This document shows positions 21,340 through 33,892 of a stretch of DNA of 64,000 nt, one piece after another. The notes under the pieces were generated by a model. It saw only the letters and a program-made list of their open reading frames with translations, was not told the DNA's origin and did no database searches. The stretch is from the NCBI GenBank assembly GCA_037962975.1, contig CM075674.1, positions 89,358,501 to 89,422,500 of the forward strand. The letters are read 5' to 3'. This DNA comes from Clitoria ternatea (Eukaryota; Streptophyta; Magnoliopsida; Fabales; Fabaceae). Numbering within the stretch: position 1 is the first letter of the stretch; each line of letters opens with the position of its first letter. Made by a program: the position numbers and the translations under genes.

Positions 21340-24300
21340 TGTAACATCCCTGTTTTTAGTAGCAGTCTTAATCTTGTAAATTTTGAAGCATGGAGGTTCT
21401 GTAAGTGTTAATAAGTGAATAAAATACCATGAGGATGGTCTGTAATTTCATTTTTGTGTATAATCATGGAATTTATATAGACCATTAATAATATTACCCA
21501 TTTTCTGAGTGAAACATGTCTTAGATAAGACTGTCCAAGTGAAGAAGGGATCTGTTCCGAGTGACAGAGAGAAATTCCGAGTGAAGGATTAGAAATTCCG
21601 ACTGAAGGTTGAAATTCCGAGTGTAAGGTTATGTTTTCCGAGTAAAACATGACCGAGAGGGCTACTACCGAGTGGAATCCTGGCTTTGGAGACATTTGGA
21701 GTGAAGTGTGTTCAAGAGAACCACTTTTGGGTGAAAATTCCAAGTCAAATGTCTTTGAATGACTCATTTCCGAGTCACATGTCTCCGAGTGAAACGTTCC
21801 GAGAGAAGTAATTTCAGAACGAAGAAAAACTTAGTGTACTACTCAGACCGAGATAGTTCTGAGTAGTGAATTCCATGTGGAAGGAACCAAATGTCATTCC
21901 CAAGGGAAGTACTTAAACAGAGGCAGACTGACTTCGAAATGAATATAACTCCGAGTGATCAATATTTCCGAGCAAAGGGACTCAGTCAGGGATATATCCG
22001 AGTGGAATTTTCGAGTTGAGTATGATGAGGATCAGGTGAGATCCTGGACGAATTCCGTCCGAGTAGGGAGTTTTGAAAGAAATCTAAGATGAGGTGAATT
22101 TCCGAGTGCAATCCGAGTGAGTTTGTCCAAGTCAGGACCTCCCTAGTGAGGAAGGGGATAGCATTCCGGGTAGAAAGATCTCCAAGTGTGGTATTTTGGG
22201 CAGTGGAGTTCTGAGTAGGGGCATATCTGAGCCCAGTGTAACCTGTCCTGAGTGGCATGCCCCCGAATATGAAATTCCGAGTGGAATATAGTGATGGGAG
22301 CCCATTCCGAGTAGAATATATATAAGGCTTAGAGCCATTTTTGAGTGAGGCTTATGTTTATGACTTCTTTCCGAGTGGTGAAGGCCTTAAAGGATTCCGA
22401 GTGAAACGTATTTTGAGAAAGGATAGTCTATGTGTTGCTAAGAGATGAATAGCCGAGTGAACCCCGAGTGGGGAAGGACTTAAATGCTCCTGAGTGGTAA
22501 AATCCGAGTGAACCTCTTATGAGGGAAGAAGGGTTGTGATGGTTTTGATTGAGGTATAATTTAGGAGTCATATTCCAAGTGAACGATGTTATATGTATAT
22601 TCCGATTGATTAAGGGTACCTATTCCGAGCGAATAAGGTAACATGTATTCCGAGTGGCTAAGTATGAAATAAGTCCGAGTAAGACTTCACTTAGTGAATC
22701 CCTCTGAGTGATGTGGAGTTTGAATAGATCTGAGTGGACAAGATTTCATTAGGTCTGAGTGAGACAGTTTAGTGAATTCCTCCGAGCGATGAGAGGTCAG
22801 AGTAATGCCGAATGGAACTTGATGGTGGAGTCCGAGGGTGTAACTCCGAGTGGGGGATTGGCACCTATGGGGATTTATGATGTGTTGTCTAGAAGTATTC
22901 TGGAATAGTCGGTTTTTGAAGTAAATTACCGAGTTAGAAAAGACTAGGTTTGGAATGATTTAACCGAGTGAGAACCATCAGAAATGACTCGGACTTGAGT
23001 AAAGTTGTCGAGTGAAAGACTGATTGAGAAATAACTCAGATTTGGTATATATTGCCGAGTGAAAGGCCAAGTAAAAGACGAGTCAGCTCTGATTGATTTT
23101 GCCGAGTAGAAAACCAAGCAAGATGAGTCAGTGTAAGGGTGAATTACCGAGTGAATAATGGGTCGGTCAGGATTATCTTGCTGAGTGGAAAACCTGTGTG
23201 CCTTGAGCCGGTTTCAGGGAGATTCTACCGAGTGAGATACTTTGAGTGAGTCCAAGTAAGGCAACTCCGACTGAGTCATCTCCTAGGAAGAGAAATCTGA
23301 TTGAGTGTTTCAAGAAGAATCAGTTCCGAGTGAGTAACCAATAGGTGGAAAGTCGGTTTCTGAAAGGCATAACCGAGTGGAACTCTGAGTGAGTGAAGAC
23401 TCGAATTCAGAATAAATTTACCAAGAAGGAAGTCTGAGTGAGAGAAAGAACTCAGTCTGGATAGGTTCTGCTGAGTGAGAAGAGGAGTACTTGAGTCAGT
23501 TTCAGAGGAATTCCGAGTGAGAATTGGATGACTCGCTCAAACGAGTCGGATTTCGCTTGAGCGAAAAGACCCCTGTAACTCTATTTCTCTTCTCGCTCAT
23601 GATGGTGACCGGTCCACTAGTCCACATAAATCCAAAAAGGATTGTCACAGACGAGTCAACTACAGGGAAAGTTGCAACTTTTTACTCTAATCATAACACC
23701 TTTATATATTTTATTATATATTCATTCCAATCAATGCAAGCTGACAACGGAAGTGGTCAAAAATAGCTCATCTTTTATCCAAAAGTCTCCATTATCTCCA
23801 TTATTCTCACCTAATCCTTCAATCAACGGAAAGCTTATCTCCCACTTACTTTTCTCATTATTAAACCAATACTAGTATACTACCACCCATTAACTTTCAG
23901 AACCCATGGAACTTAGCAGAACACACCTTCTTTTCTATTTTTCTATACGTTCAAGACCTTTCTCTTATATTTTCATTTCTCTTCATTGTGAGCTGAAACA
24001 AGGAAATACAGAACGTCTACTTCTTATCAAAGAACTTCCATTAAGGTAAGGGGTATATTCTCGGGTATTCTGGGGAAAACCGAGTATTAGGAAGGGTCAA
24101 GGTACCTTTGGTCCTCACCTTTCCAGGACAGATTTGGGAATTGTTGTGAATTAAATTGCTTTAATTGTTATATATTTGTTTTATATATATCTTTATTGCT
24201 ATGAATATGTTCAATTGGCCATGTTGCTTATTATTGACCATGATGATTCAGTGAATATGTTCGATTGACTGTATTGATTATTATTACTCTTGATGATTAA

Positions 24301-24867
24301 ATTGATATGATTGGTATTGAATTGTGAAAATATTAAGAATCATGGGTGTCTATGTGAATTCCAGTGAAGAATTATAAAACAGAAGTTAGATTCAATAATA
24401 ACAAGCTCGATTTATATCAATCCGACCGGTTTTACATCAATAATAATTTCAAACAGATTTTGAATTAAATATTTGTTTTACGTAAACCAACCGAATCATT
24501 TAAAACAAAATACATGATTTCACTCAGTAAACCATCAGATATATTTCACTCAGAAAATATCTTAATTTCACTCAGAAAACTTTCTCAGTCTGATTTCACT
24601 CGAAATTATAGTTATTTCACCCAGAAAACTCTTCTCAGTCTGATTCCATTCGGAATCATGGCTATTTCACTCGGAAAACTCATTTTCACTCGGAATCAAA
24701 CTCATTTTACTCGGAAAATCTGGTTTTCAACATTTTCACTCGGAAACAACTTATTTTACTCGGAAAATCTGATTTTTGACATCTTTCACTCGGATTTTCA
24801 TTCAGAATTCTTCTTAAATCCTTTTTAAATTATTTTTATAAAAATCATGAAAAAATTGGGATGCTAC

Positions 24868-24912
<45 letters not shown>

Positions 24913-26107
24913 CATTATTATCGTTATTCTTATTATTATTGTTAACTAGTATTATTGTTATTGATATTATTATTGTTTTAATTATGAGTAATGAAATAAG
25001 GAACATATTATTTTACTCTTTAAACAAAACATTATTTTAGTCAAGAGATAACCGATATATTTTCTAGAATAATAATAAAAATGACTTACAACGTCTGAAA
25101 AATTGATGGGACCCAAGAGCTTGTGAATAAATATGATGAGACTGGAAACACATAGATACCCAAGGATCAAATGATGAAAAGAATGCATTTCGCATCATGA
25201 AAATATTTTTGAAGGAGAAAAATCTAGAGCATACACTTGGTATAGTGGAGGACATTCACGTTCGATCTCCGAGGAGAATCTTAGGAGTACAACCGGAATA
25301 GAAACGCAATGGCATCAGAGTCACGCCTGAAGCCGGGTGAGACGATGCAATTCTGGTGTACTTTGACTAAATGACGAAGTGTAACTATGATCGCGGAGAT
25401 CCAAGTCCCGAAATAATATATATTGATGAGAACCTGTGAGTTCATTCGTACCTTATGAAAATGAATGGGAGCTTGGGTGGACTCCGATCGCTCTAGAATG
25501 GAAACGTTGTGCCCAAGAGGCAACTTGAGCAGGATGAATTCCAAAGAATGAGATGATGATGAATTGATTTATTGGGCCCACATGCATCATGAGACTTAAT
25601 TAAGATAAATCATAATAAACTCAACTCATGCATTCCATGACAGCACATTTGATTGTTATAGTTATAAATATGTTAATTGCATGATGTGTTATTATCTGTT
25701 AACTGGATTAATGCCGCACCGGATGACCTTCAGGGTCTTGGGTTATACTCACCCTTACTGTTGAATATTAACAGAGGAAATAGGAAACCAAGAACCGAAG
25801 TACGACGAACAGCAATACGTTGGACTTACTGAGAGTACTCATTAAAAGTAGGATATCTGTAGTTGAATAATAAGACAATGGATGACTGTATTAATATTTA
25901 AGGGTGCCTGCATGCCCCATTCTGTTAAGAGTACAATTACTTATAGTTTGTGAATGACTATGTGATTTATCTACTATTTGCTTCCACTGATCTGCCATTA
26001 TTTTGTTTTAAAAAAAATATTCACTTTTTTCTGAAAACTGTTAACATTCTTAGTTAAATAGGATGATCCTATAGATGGGTTTGTATTATCTAAGCGAGGG
26101 TGTTACA
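21340..26107 (+). repeat. Element D 5' LTR
   Basis: Bases 21480-23530 are densely set with CCGAGTG and decay forms CTGAGTG and CCAAGTG. At 23526-23565 lie paired palindromic boxes (GACTCGCTCAAACGAGTC, TTCGCTTGAGCGAA). A TATA-like TTTATATATTTTATTATATA is at 23701-23720, a donor-like AAG|GTAAG at 24043-24050 and inverted CACTCGG words at 24530-24800. A TTA microsatellite is at 24868-24912, and a CTCACCCTTACTG block with acceptor-like TATTAACAG at 25749-25774. No gene is supported. Confidence 0.92.
24868..24952. repeat. (TTA)n microsatellite in D 5' LTR
   Basis: Over 40 bases of ATT/TTA repeats are followed by an imperfect tail. The copy in the 3' LTR is at about 31886-31970. Translated frames across it are homopolymer artefacts. 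Confidence 0.93.
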
Positions 26108-26111
26108 TTGG

Positions 26112-26123
26112 TGGTATCAGAGC
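26112..26123 (+). promoter_or_regulatory. Element D primer-binding site (tRNA-iMet type)
   Basis: A perfect TGGTATCAGAGC starts five bases after the 5' LTR end at 26107. Confidence 0.88.
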
Positions 26124-26288
26124 ATAGTCGATTCATTAAACTTGGGAAATGGACCACTAGGTTTCCACGTACTCTGATAGAAATATTGAACAGTCCATAA
26201 AACACCTAAGACTAAAATTTCTTATGTGGAATTCTCCACATAGCATATACCCTGAATCCTTTGTTGATATTCTTTCAACAATTTCCTA

Positions 26289-26720
26289 ATGGCTCGCCGA
26301 AACAATGATCATGTCATGGAGGAACTTCTTACTCGAATTGTGGAGGTAATAGAACGACAAGAATTACCTCATGCTTCTACTAGGCATAACCAAGGACTAG
26401 CTGACTTTCAGAGAAACAACCTTACACAATTCAAGGGAGGCTTTGATCTAGAAGGAGCGTAATTATGGATTGAGCACCTTGAAAAGATTTTTGCCACTAT
26501 GCGATGCCCTGATGAGGATAAGATAACCTTTACCGTCTTCATGTTGGTTGGGGAAGCAGAGCACTAGTGGACTCATGCTAGAATCAGATTAACAACTGAT
26601 GGACATGCCATCACTTGGGAATAATTCAAGATAGAATTTCTCACCAATTACTTCCCTGAAGACATAAGGAGGGCTACGACAGGAAATTTGTCAAATATTA
26701 TTGGGACTCTAAGAGTTAAA
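26289..26720 (+). pseudogene. Element D gag remnant
   Basis: It starts MARRNNDHVMEELLTR and shows a gypsy gag core (FKGGFDLEGA, WIEHLEKIF, MLVGEAEH, FLTNYFPEDIRR), with stops at about 26460, 26566 and 26622. After about 26680 the gag similarity ends abruptly and sequence like an A-type LTR begins. Not functional. Confidence 0.75.
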
Positions 26721-26721
26721 A

Positions 26722-27850
26722 TTATACCCGGTTAGAATATGGGTGTCGAACCAAGTATCTCCAATTGAGATGCCATTGGTCAAGGCTATTAAGAATATTA
26801 TTGGGAATCCAAATCTATATTCAGAATAATTTTTGGATTTAGTATTAAGCCCGAACGGAGATCCTGTTTGTTATAAAACGGGAAACATTTTAATGATGGA
26901 CTAAGATATAACTTATTTCTCTATATTCTTCCTTCATTTTCATGTACATGCTAGGGCTTGGGATAACTTGGAGCTTAAGGTAAAATTCTCTACCCTTTTG
27001 TTATTTTTGGCTCTAGGTTTTGGATTTCTATGTGGTTAGGATAGTTCCTTATGAATGGGTTTAGGAATAGGAACCATTTTCATGTAAAAGGTGGGATATG
27101 TTTTATGTGTGTTTTTGGATGGGTGTGAAGTGGTATACGAAAATTTCAAGATTAGAGATGGAAGATGATGGTTGTTAATGGTGATAGTTTGATTTTAGTG
27201 GAACCCTAACTCTAGGATTTGGGGGAAATGAGTAATAATGTTATGAAAAAAATGATTTTAGTGAAAACCCATGATAATGTGTGTGTAGGTATTGTTAATG
27301 ATGGAGATTGGTGGTTATTAGTAATGATTGTTGAATTTTGATGAAAAACCCTAAGTGTAGTGATTTGAGGATTTTGACTAAATTGATGATTTTGATGGCT
27401 TTGAATACTCTAAAATGATTATATATGAGGAAATGAATGTTTGAAACATTGGTGTTGATTATTGAGGATTGGGAGAGAAGTGTATATGAGTAAGTATGTG
27501 ATTGGAGGAATTAATTTAGATTGTTGATGTTTATGATGATGTTAAAAAAATAGTTGCAAGCTATTGATAGTGGATTAAGGAAATAGATACTTGAATTGAT
27601 GAATGGGTATGCCATTTTGAAATAGTTGAATTGGTGATGATCTTAGATGAAACCAAGAGGCTTATAATGAGTTTGAATAAATTTTGGTGATGGTAGAAGG
27701 ATTTATGTGATAATTTGGAGGTCTTAAGGCTAAGGAACCATAGTATTGTTGTTGTTAGGTATGGTTAGCCCTTTAAGATTTAAAGAATCTTGGTTTTGGG
27801 AGAGGAATTCTCGAAGCCTAATACGAGCGTGTAAATTAGATTTAGACAAG
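26722..27850 (+). repeat. Captured LTR fragment of an A-related family inside element D
   Basis: The stretch from ATGGGTGTCGAACCAAGTAT to GGAATTCTCGAAGCCTAA is collinear with 37409-38330 of the element A LTR: GTATCTCC.ATTGAGATGCC, GAGCCCGAACGGAGA-like words, the GGTAA donor-like site and AACCCTAACT..GGATTTGGGGG. Similarity is clear but well below that of the two A LTRs, so the donor was a relative. It lacks the LTR start. It replaces most of gag and all of protease to integrase core. Confidence 0.75.
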
Positions 27851-27889
27851 TCTAGGACTTAACAATGAGTTTTGGGGAATGATGTCTTA

Positions 27890-28320
27890 TAATGGTATAT
27901 TAATAGCATGTATTTCTCAAAGTTACTCCTATCACTGGTGTAGGAAGAGCTCTAAAGGCCAAGAAGTTAAGTCCCAGATACGTAGGACCTATCAGATTCT
28001 GCAAAAGATAGAAACCAATGCGTACCGTATTGCCCTGTCACCCGAGCTAACAAACCTTCATAATGTCTTTCATGTCTCTTAACTCCGCAAATATGTACCA
28101 AGTACTGATCATGTTATGAGTCCTGATCAGTTTGTTCTGAAAGAAAACCTTACCTTTGAAGCATCACCGATTAAGATTGTTGACCGACGTCTCAAACAGC
28201 TAAGAGGCAAGGAAATCTATTTGGTCAAAGTAGTTTGGAGTTAGTCAGATGATGGGGACTCTACTTGGGAAAATTGAGGAAAAGATCAGAAAATTGTACC
28301 TCAATTATTTCAACTTTGAA
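27890..28320 (+). pseudogene. Element D integrase C-terminus and chromodomain remnant
   Basis: Translation shows the end of a chromovirus pol: GRALKAKKLSPRYVGPY-like (frameshifted), QILQKIETNAYRIALSPELTNLHNVFHVS, then LRKYVPSTDHV, a PIKIVDRRLKQLRGKEI chromodomain start, VKVVWS and DDGDSTWEN. Stops at 28080 and near 28243 and 28275 and frame breaks show that it is dead. It places D among chromoviruses. Confidence 0.75.
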
Positions 28321-28340
28321 TTTCAAGACAAAATTCCTAA

Positions 28341-28353
28341 AAGGGGAGGAGAG
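28341..28353 (+). promoter_or_regulatory. Element D polypurine tract
   Basis: AAGGGGAGGAGAG directly precedes the TG of the 3' LTR at 28354. Confidence 0.85.
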
Positions 28354-31300
28354 TGTAACATCCCTGTTTTTAGTAGCAGTCTTAATCTTGTAAATTTTGA
28401 AGCATGGAGGTTCTGTAAGTGTTAATAAGTGAATAAAATACCATGAGGATGGTCTGTAATTTCATTTTTGTGTATAATCATGGAATTTATATAGACCATT
28501 AATAATATTACCCATTTTCCGAGTGAAACATGTCTTAGATAAGACTGTCTGAGTGAAGAAGGGATCTGTTCTGAGTGACAGAGAGAAATTCCGAGTGAAG
28601 GATTAGAAATTCCGACTGAAGGTTGAAATTCCGAGTGTAAGGTTATGTTTTCCGAGTAAAACATGACCGAGAGGGCTACTACCGAGTGGAATCCTGGCTT
28701 CAGAGACATTTGGAGTGAAGTGTGTTCAAGAGAACCACTTCTGGGTGAAAATTCTGAGTCAAATGTCTTCGAATGACTCATTTCTGAGTCACATGTCTCT
28801 GAGTGAAACGTTCCGAGAGAAGTAATTTCAGAACAAAGAAAAACTTAGTGTACTGCTCAGACCGAGATAGTTTTGAGTAGTGAATTCCATGTGGATGGAA
28901 CCAAATGTCATTCCCAAGGGAAGTACTTAAATAGAGGCAGACTGACTTCGAAATGAATATAACTCCGAGTGATCAATATTTCTGAGTAAAGGGACTTAGT
29001 CAGGGATATATCCGAGTGGAATTTCCAAGTTGAGTATGATGAAGATCAGGTGAGATCCTGGACGAATTCCGTCCGAGTAGGGAGTTTTGAAAGAAATCTA
29101 AGATGAGGAGAATTTCCGAGTGCAATCCGAGTGAGTTTGTCTAAGTCAGGACCTCCCTAGTGAGGAAGGGGATAGCATTCCGGGTAGAAAGATCTCCAAG
29201 TGTGGTATTTTGGGCAGTGGAGTTCCGAGTAGGGGCATATCTGAGCCCAGTGTAACCTGTCCTGAGTGGCATGCCCCCGAATATGAAATTCCGAGTGGAA
29301 TATAGTGATGGGAGCCCATTCCGAGTAGAATATATATAAGGCTTAGAGCCATTTTTGAGTGAGGCTTATGTTTATGACTACTTTTCGAGTGGTGAAGGCC
29401 TTAAAGGATTTCGAGTGAAACGTATTTTGAGAAAGGATAGTCTATGTGTTGCTAAGAGATGAATAGCCGAGTGAACCTCGAGTGGGGAAGGACTTAAATG
29501 CTCTTGAGTGGTAAAATCCGAGTGAACCTCTTATGAGGGAAGAAGGGTTGTGATGGTTTTAATTGAGGTATACTCTAGGAGTCATATTCCAAGTGAACGA
29601 TATTATATGTATATTCCGATTGATTAAGGGTACCTATTCCGAGCGAATAAGGTAACATGTATTCCGAGTGGCTAAGTATGAAATAAGTCTGAGTAAGACT
29701 TCACTTAATGAATCCCTCCGAGTGATGTGGAGTTTGAATAAATCTGAGTGGACAAGATTTCATTAGGTCTGAGTGAGACAGTTTAGTGAATTCCTCCGAG
29801 CGATGAGAGGTCAGAGTAATGTCGAATGGAACTTGATGGTGGAGTCCGAGGGTGTAACTCCGAGTGGGGGATTGGCACCTATGGGGATTTATGATGTGTT
29901 GTCTAGAAGTATTCTGGAATAGTCGATTTTTGAAGTAAATTACCGAGTTAGAAAAGACTAGGTTTGGAATGATTTAACCGAGTGAGAACCATCAGAAATG
30001 ACTCGGACTTGAGTGAAGTTGCCGAGTGAAAGACTAATTGAGAAATAACTCGGATTTGGTATATATTGCTGAGTGAAAGGCCAAGTAAGAGATGAGTCAG
30101 CTCTGATTGATTTTGCCGAGTAGAAAACCAAGCAAGATAAGTCAGTGTGAGGGTGAATTACCGAGTGAATAATGGGCCGGTCAGGATTATCTTGCTGAGT
30201 GGAAAACCTGTGTGCCTTGAGCCGGTTTTAGGGAGATTCTACCGAGTGAGATACTTTGAGTGAGTCTAAGTAAGGTAACTCCGACTGAGTCACCTCCTAG
30301 GAAGAGAAATCTGATTGAGTGTTTCAAGAAGAATCAGTTCCGAGTGAGTAACCAATAGGTGGAAAGTCGGTTTCTGAAAGGCATAACCGAGTGGAACTCC
30401 GAGTGAGTGAAGACTCGAATTCGGAATAAATTTACCAAGCAGGAAGTCTGAGTGAGAGAAAAAACTCAGTCTGGATAGGTTCTGCTGAGTGAGAAGAGGA
30501 GTACTTGAGTCAGTTTCAGAGGAATTCCGAGCGAGAATTGGATGACTCGCTCAAACGAGTCAGATTTCGCTTGAGCGAAATGACCCTTGTAACTCTATTT
30601 CTCTTCTCGCTTATGATGGTGACCGGTCCACTAGTCCACATAAATCCAAAAAGGATTGTCACAGACGAGTCAACTACAGGGAAAGTTGCACCTTTTTACT
30701 CTAATCATAACACCTTTATATATTTTATTATATATCCTTTCCAATCAATGCAAGCTGACAACAGAAGTGACCAAAAATAGCTCACCTTTTGTCCAAAAGT
30801 CTCCATTATCTCCATTATTCTCACCTAATCCTTCAATCAACGGAAAGCTTATCTCCCACTTACTTTTCTCATTATTAAACCAATACTAGTATACTACCAC
30901 CCATTAACTTTCAGAACCCATGGAACTTAGCAGAACACACCTTCTTTTCTATTTTTCTATACGTTCAAGACCTTTCTCTTCTATTTTCATTTCTCTTCAC
31001 TGTGAGCTGAAACAAGGAAATACAGAACGTCTACTTCTCATCAAAGAACTTCCATTAAGGTAAGGGGGTATATTCTCGGGTATTCTGGGGAAAACCGAGT
31101 GTTAGGAAGGGTTAAGGTACCTTTGGTCCTCACCTTTCCAGGACAGATTCGGGAATTGTTGTGAATTAAATTGCTTTAATTGTTATATATTTGTTTTATA
31201 TATATCTTTATTGCTATGAATATGTTCAATTGGCTGTGTTGCTTATTATTGACCATGATGATTCAGTGAATATGTTCAATTGACACTGTATTGATTATTA

Positions 31301-31884
31301 TTACTCTTGATGATTAAATGGATATGATTGGTATTGAATTGTGAAAATATTAAGAACCATGGGTGTCTATGTGAATTCCAATGAGGAATTATAAAACAGA
31401 AGTTGGATTCAATAATAACAAGCTCGATTTTACATCAATCCGACCAGTTTTACATCAATAATAATTTCAAACAGATTTTGAATTAAATATCTGTTTTACG
31501 TAAACCGACCGGATCATTTAAAACAAAATACATGATTTCACTCGGTAAACCATCAGATATATTTCACTCGGAAAATATCTTAATTTCACTCAGAAAACTT
31601 TCTCAGTCTGATTTCACTCGAAATTATAGTTATTTCACCCAGAAAACTCTTCTCAGTCTGATTCCATTCGGAATCATGGCTATTTCACTCGGAAAACTCA
31701 TTTTCACTCGGAATCAAACTCATTTTACTCGGAAAATATGGTTTTCAACATTTTCACTCGGAAACAACTTATTTTACTCGGAAAATCTGATTTTCGACAT
31801 CTTTCACTTGGATTTTCATTCAGAATTCTTCTTAAATCCTTTTTAAATTATTTTTATAAAAATCATAAAAAATTGGGATGCTAC

Positions 31885-31932
<48 letters not shown>

Positions 31933-33125
31933 CATTATTATCGTTATTCTTATTATTATTATTAACTAGTATTATTGTTATTGATATTATTATTATTTTA
32001 ATTATGAGTAATGAAATAAGGAACATATTATTTTACTCTTTAAACAAAACATTATTTTAGTCAAGAGATAACCAATATATTTTCTAGAATAATAATAAAA
32101 ATGACTTACAACGTCCGAAAAATTGATAGGACCCAAGAGCTTGTGAATAAATATGATGAGACAGGAAACACATAGATACCCAAGGATCAAATGATGAAAA
32201 GAATGCATTTCACATCATGAAAATATTTTTGAAGGAGAAAAATCTAGAGCATACACTTGGTACAGTGGAGGACATTCACGTTCGATCTCCGAGGAGAATC
32301 TTGGGAGTACAACCGGAACGGAAACCCAATGGCATCAGAGTCGCGCCTGAAGCTGGGTGAGACGATGCAATTCTGGTGTACTTTAACTAAATGACGGAGT
32401 GTAACTATGATCGCGGAGATCCAAGTCCCAAAATAATATATATTGATGAGAACCTGTGAGTTCATTCGTACCTTATGAAAATGAATGGGAGCTTGGGCGG
32501 ACTCCGATCGCTCTAGAATGGAAATGTTGTGCCCAAGAGGCAACTTGAGTAGGATGAATTCCAAAGAATGAGATGATGATGAATTAATTTATTGGGCCCA
32601 CATGCATCATAAGACTTAATTAAGATAAATCATAATAAACTAAACTCATGCATTCCATGACAACACATTTGATTGTTATAGTTATAAATATGTTAATTGC
32701 TGACGTGTTATTATCTGTTAACTAGATTATGTCCACACCGGATGACCTTCAGGGTCTTGGGTTATACTCACCCTTACTGTTGAATATTAACAGAGGAAAT
32801 AGGAAACCAAGAACCGGAGTACGATGAACAGCAATACGTTGGACTTACTGAGAGTACTCATTAAAAGTAGGATATCTGTAGTTGAATAATAAGACAATGG
32901 ATGACTGTATTAATATTTAAGGGTGCCTGCATGCCCCATTCTGTTAAGAGTACAATTACTTATAGTTTATGAATGACTATGTGATTTATCTACTATTTGC
33001 TTCCACTGATCTGCCATTATTTTGTTTTAAAAAAAATATTCATTTTTTCTGAAAACTGTTAACACTCTTAGTTAAATAGGATGATCCTATAGATGAGTTT
33101 GTCTTATCTAACCGAGGGTGTTACA
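28354..33125 (+). repeat. Element D 3' LTR
   Basis: This is the partner of 21340-26107. Many differences between the two copies are CCGAGTG against CTGAGTG or CCAAGTG, that is, loss of the CpG. Box pair at 30540-30580, inverted CACTCGG words at 31540-31810, TTA microsatellite at about 31886. Confidence 0.92.
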
Positions 33126-33130
33126 TGGAG

Positions 33131-33490
33131 GACCTCATCATATTCGCGAGTGTACACAACGGGATGATGTAATATGTTTTAATTGTGACTAAGCAGGACA
33201 TATTTGCCCCGCATGTCCTTTACTTGCGAGGCGGGCTCATATGTAAGCTAATACCCCCAACCGTGCTAATGTACCCGCTCATGTGAACCGTGGAGGCCAC
33301 AATGGTGGTCGGGGCCGTGGTAATGGAAACAATGGTGGTCGAAATAGCGGCCGAGGTGGCTACAATAGTGGAAGGCATGGCAACGGCCGAGGTAATGGCA
33401 ACGACGCTCACGACGGAAACCGGAATGGTGGAAATCTTCAACCAAATGCCGGAAGGGTGTTCGCCGTGATTGGTGAGGAAGCAGCATAAG
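33131..33490 (+). pseudogene. Element A gag, 3' part (zinc knuckle and Gly-rich tail)
   Basis: Directly after the TSD of D the gag frame resumes with the second half of the CCHC knuckle (PHHIREC), then a second knuckle-like CFNCD..GHICPAC with a stop in it, then a Gly/Asn/Arg-rich tail (33283-33489). This is nucleocapsid-type RNA-binding sequence, broken by stops at about 33188 and 33244. Confidence 0.8.
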
Positions 33491-33504
33491 CAGATAATTT
33501 AGTT

Positions 33505-33863
33505 GAAAGTAAGTATGAAATTCTCGGACATTCAGTTCATATTATTTATGATTCGGGTGCGACTCACTCTTTTATATCCGAGGATTATGTTCGACGATTG
33601 AGATTGCCAATGTGTTTAATGAAAAATGCCCTAGTGGTTACCACCCCAATCGGTACTTGCCTCAGATTGGTTAACCGATGTGATAATGTCAATATGCTCC
33701 TAGAAGGGAGAAGATTTGTTGTGTCTTTTATTTACTTACCTATAAAGGGATTGGAGATTATACTTGGTATGGATTGGCTCTCCACCAACAAAGTTTTAGT
33801 CGATTGTCAACAACGAACCGTCATTTTTCCTTCTTCTGATGTGGGACAATTCGATGTGTAAGG
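33505..33863 (+). pseudogene. Element A protease (broken)
   Basis: Retropepsin of the gypsy type: IIYDSGATHSFIS with the catalytic DSGA at about 33550-33561, then IKGLEIILGMDWL near 33742-33780, the conserved pre-reverse-transcriptase block. The frame stops at 33859-33861 and the next domain is in another frame. Confidence 0.85.
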
Positions 33864-33892
33864 TATAGCTCAAATTTGTATATTATTGTCTC

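Larger units (their letters stand above)
21340..33125 (+). mobile_element. Element D: non-autonomous element with 4.77-kb LTRs
   Basis: LTRs at 21340-26107 and 28354-33125 (4768 and 4772 bp) open TGTAACATCCCTG and end GGGTGTTACA. The TSD TGGAG is at 21335-21339 and 33126-33130. Primer site and purine tract set the + orientation. The LTRs make up over 80% of the 11.8-kb element; the internal 2.25 kb has a broken gag start, a captured LTR fragment of another family and a broken integrase/chromodomain end. The LTRs differ by an estimated 2-3%, mostly C/T and G/A. It resembles the large retrotransposon derivative class: mobile with long LTRs and no working genes. Confidence 0.93.

Noticed and set aside
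21408..22338. Minus-strand frames in the D LTR, recurring near 28422-29352
   Set aside because: Same motif-word artefact, carried by both LTRs; SLG and HSE patterns come from the heptamer.
31738..32060. Frames with runs of Tyr, Asn or Leu
   Set aside because: Read across a TTA microsatellite.
33220..33487. Minus-strand frames rich in Val, Ser, Thr, His
   Set aside because: Shadows of the Gly/Arg-rich gag tail of A.
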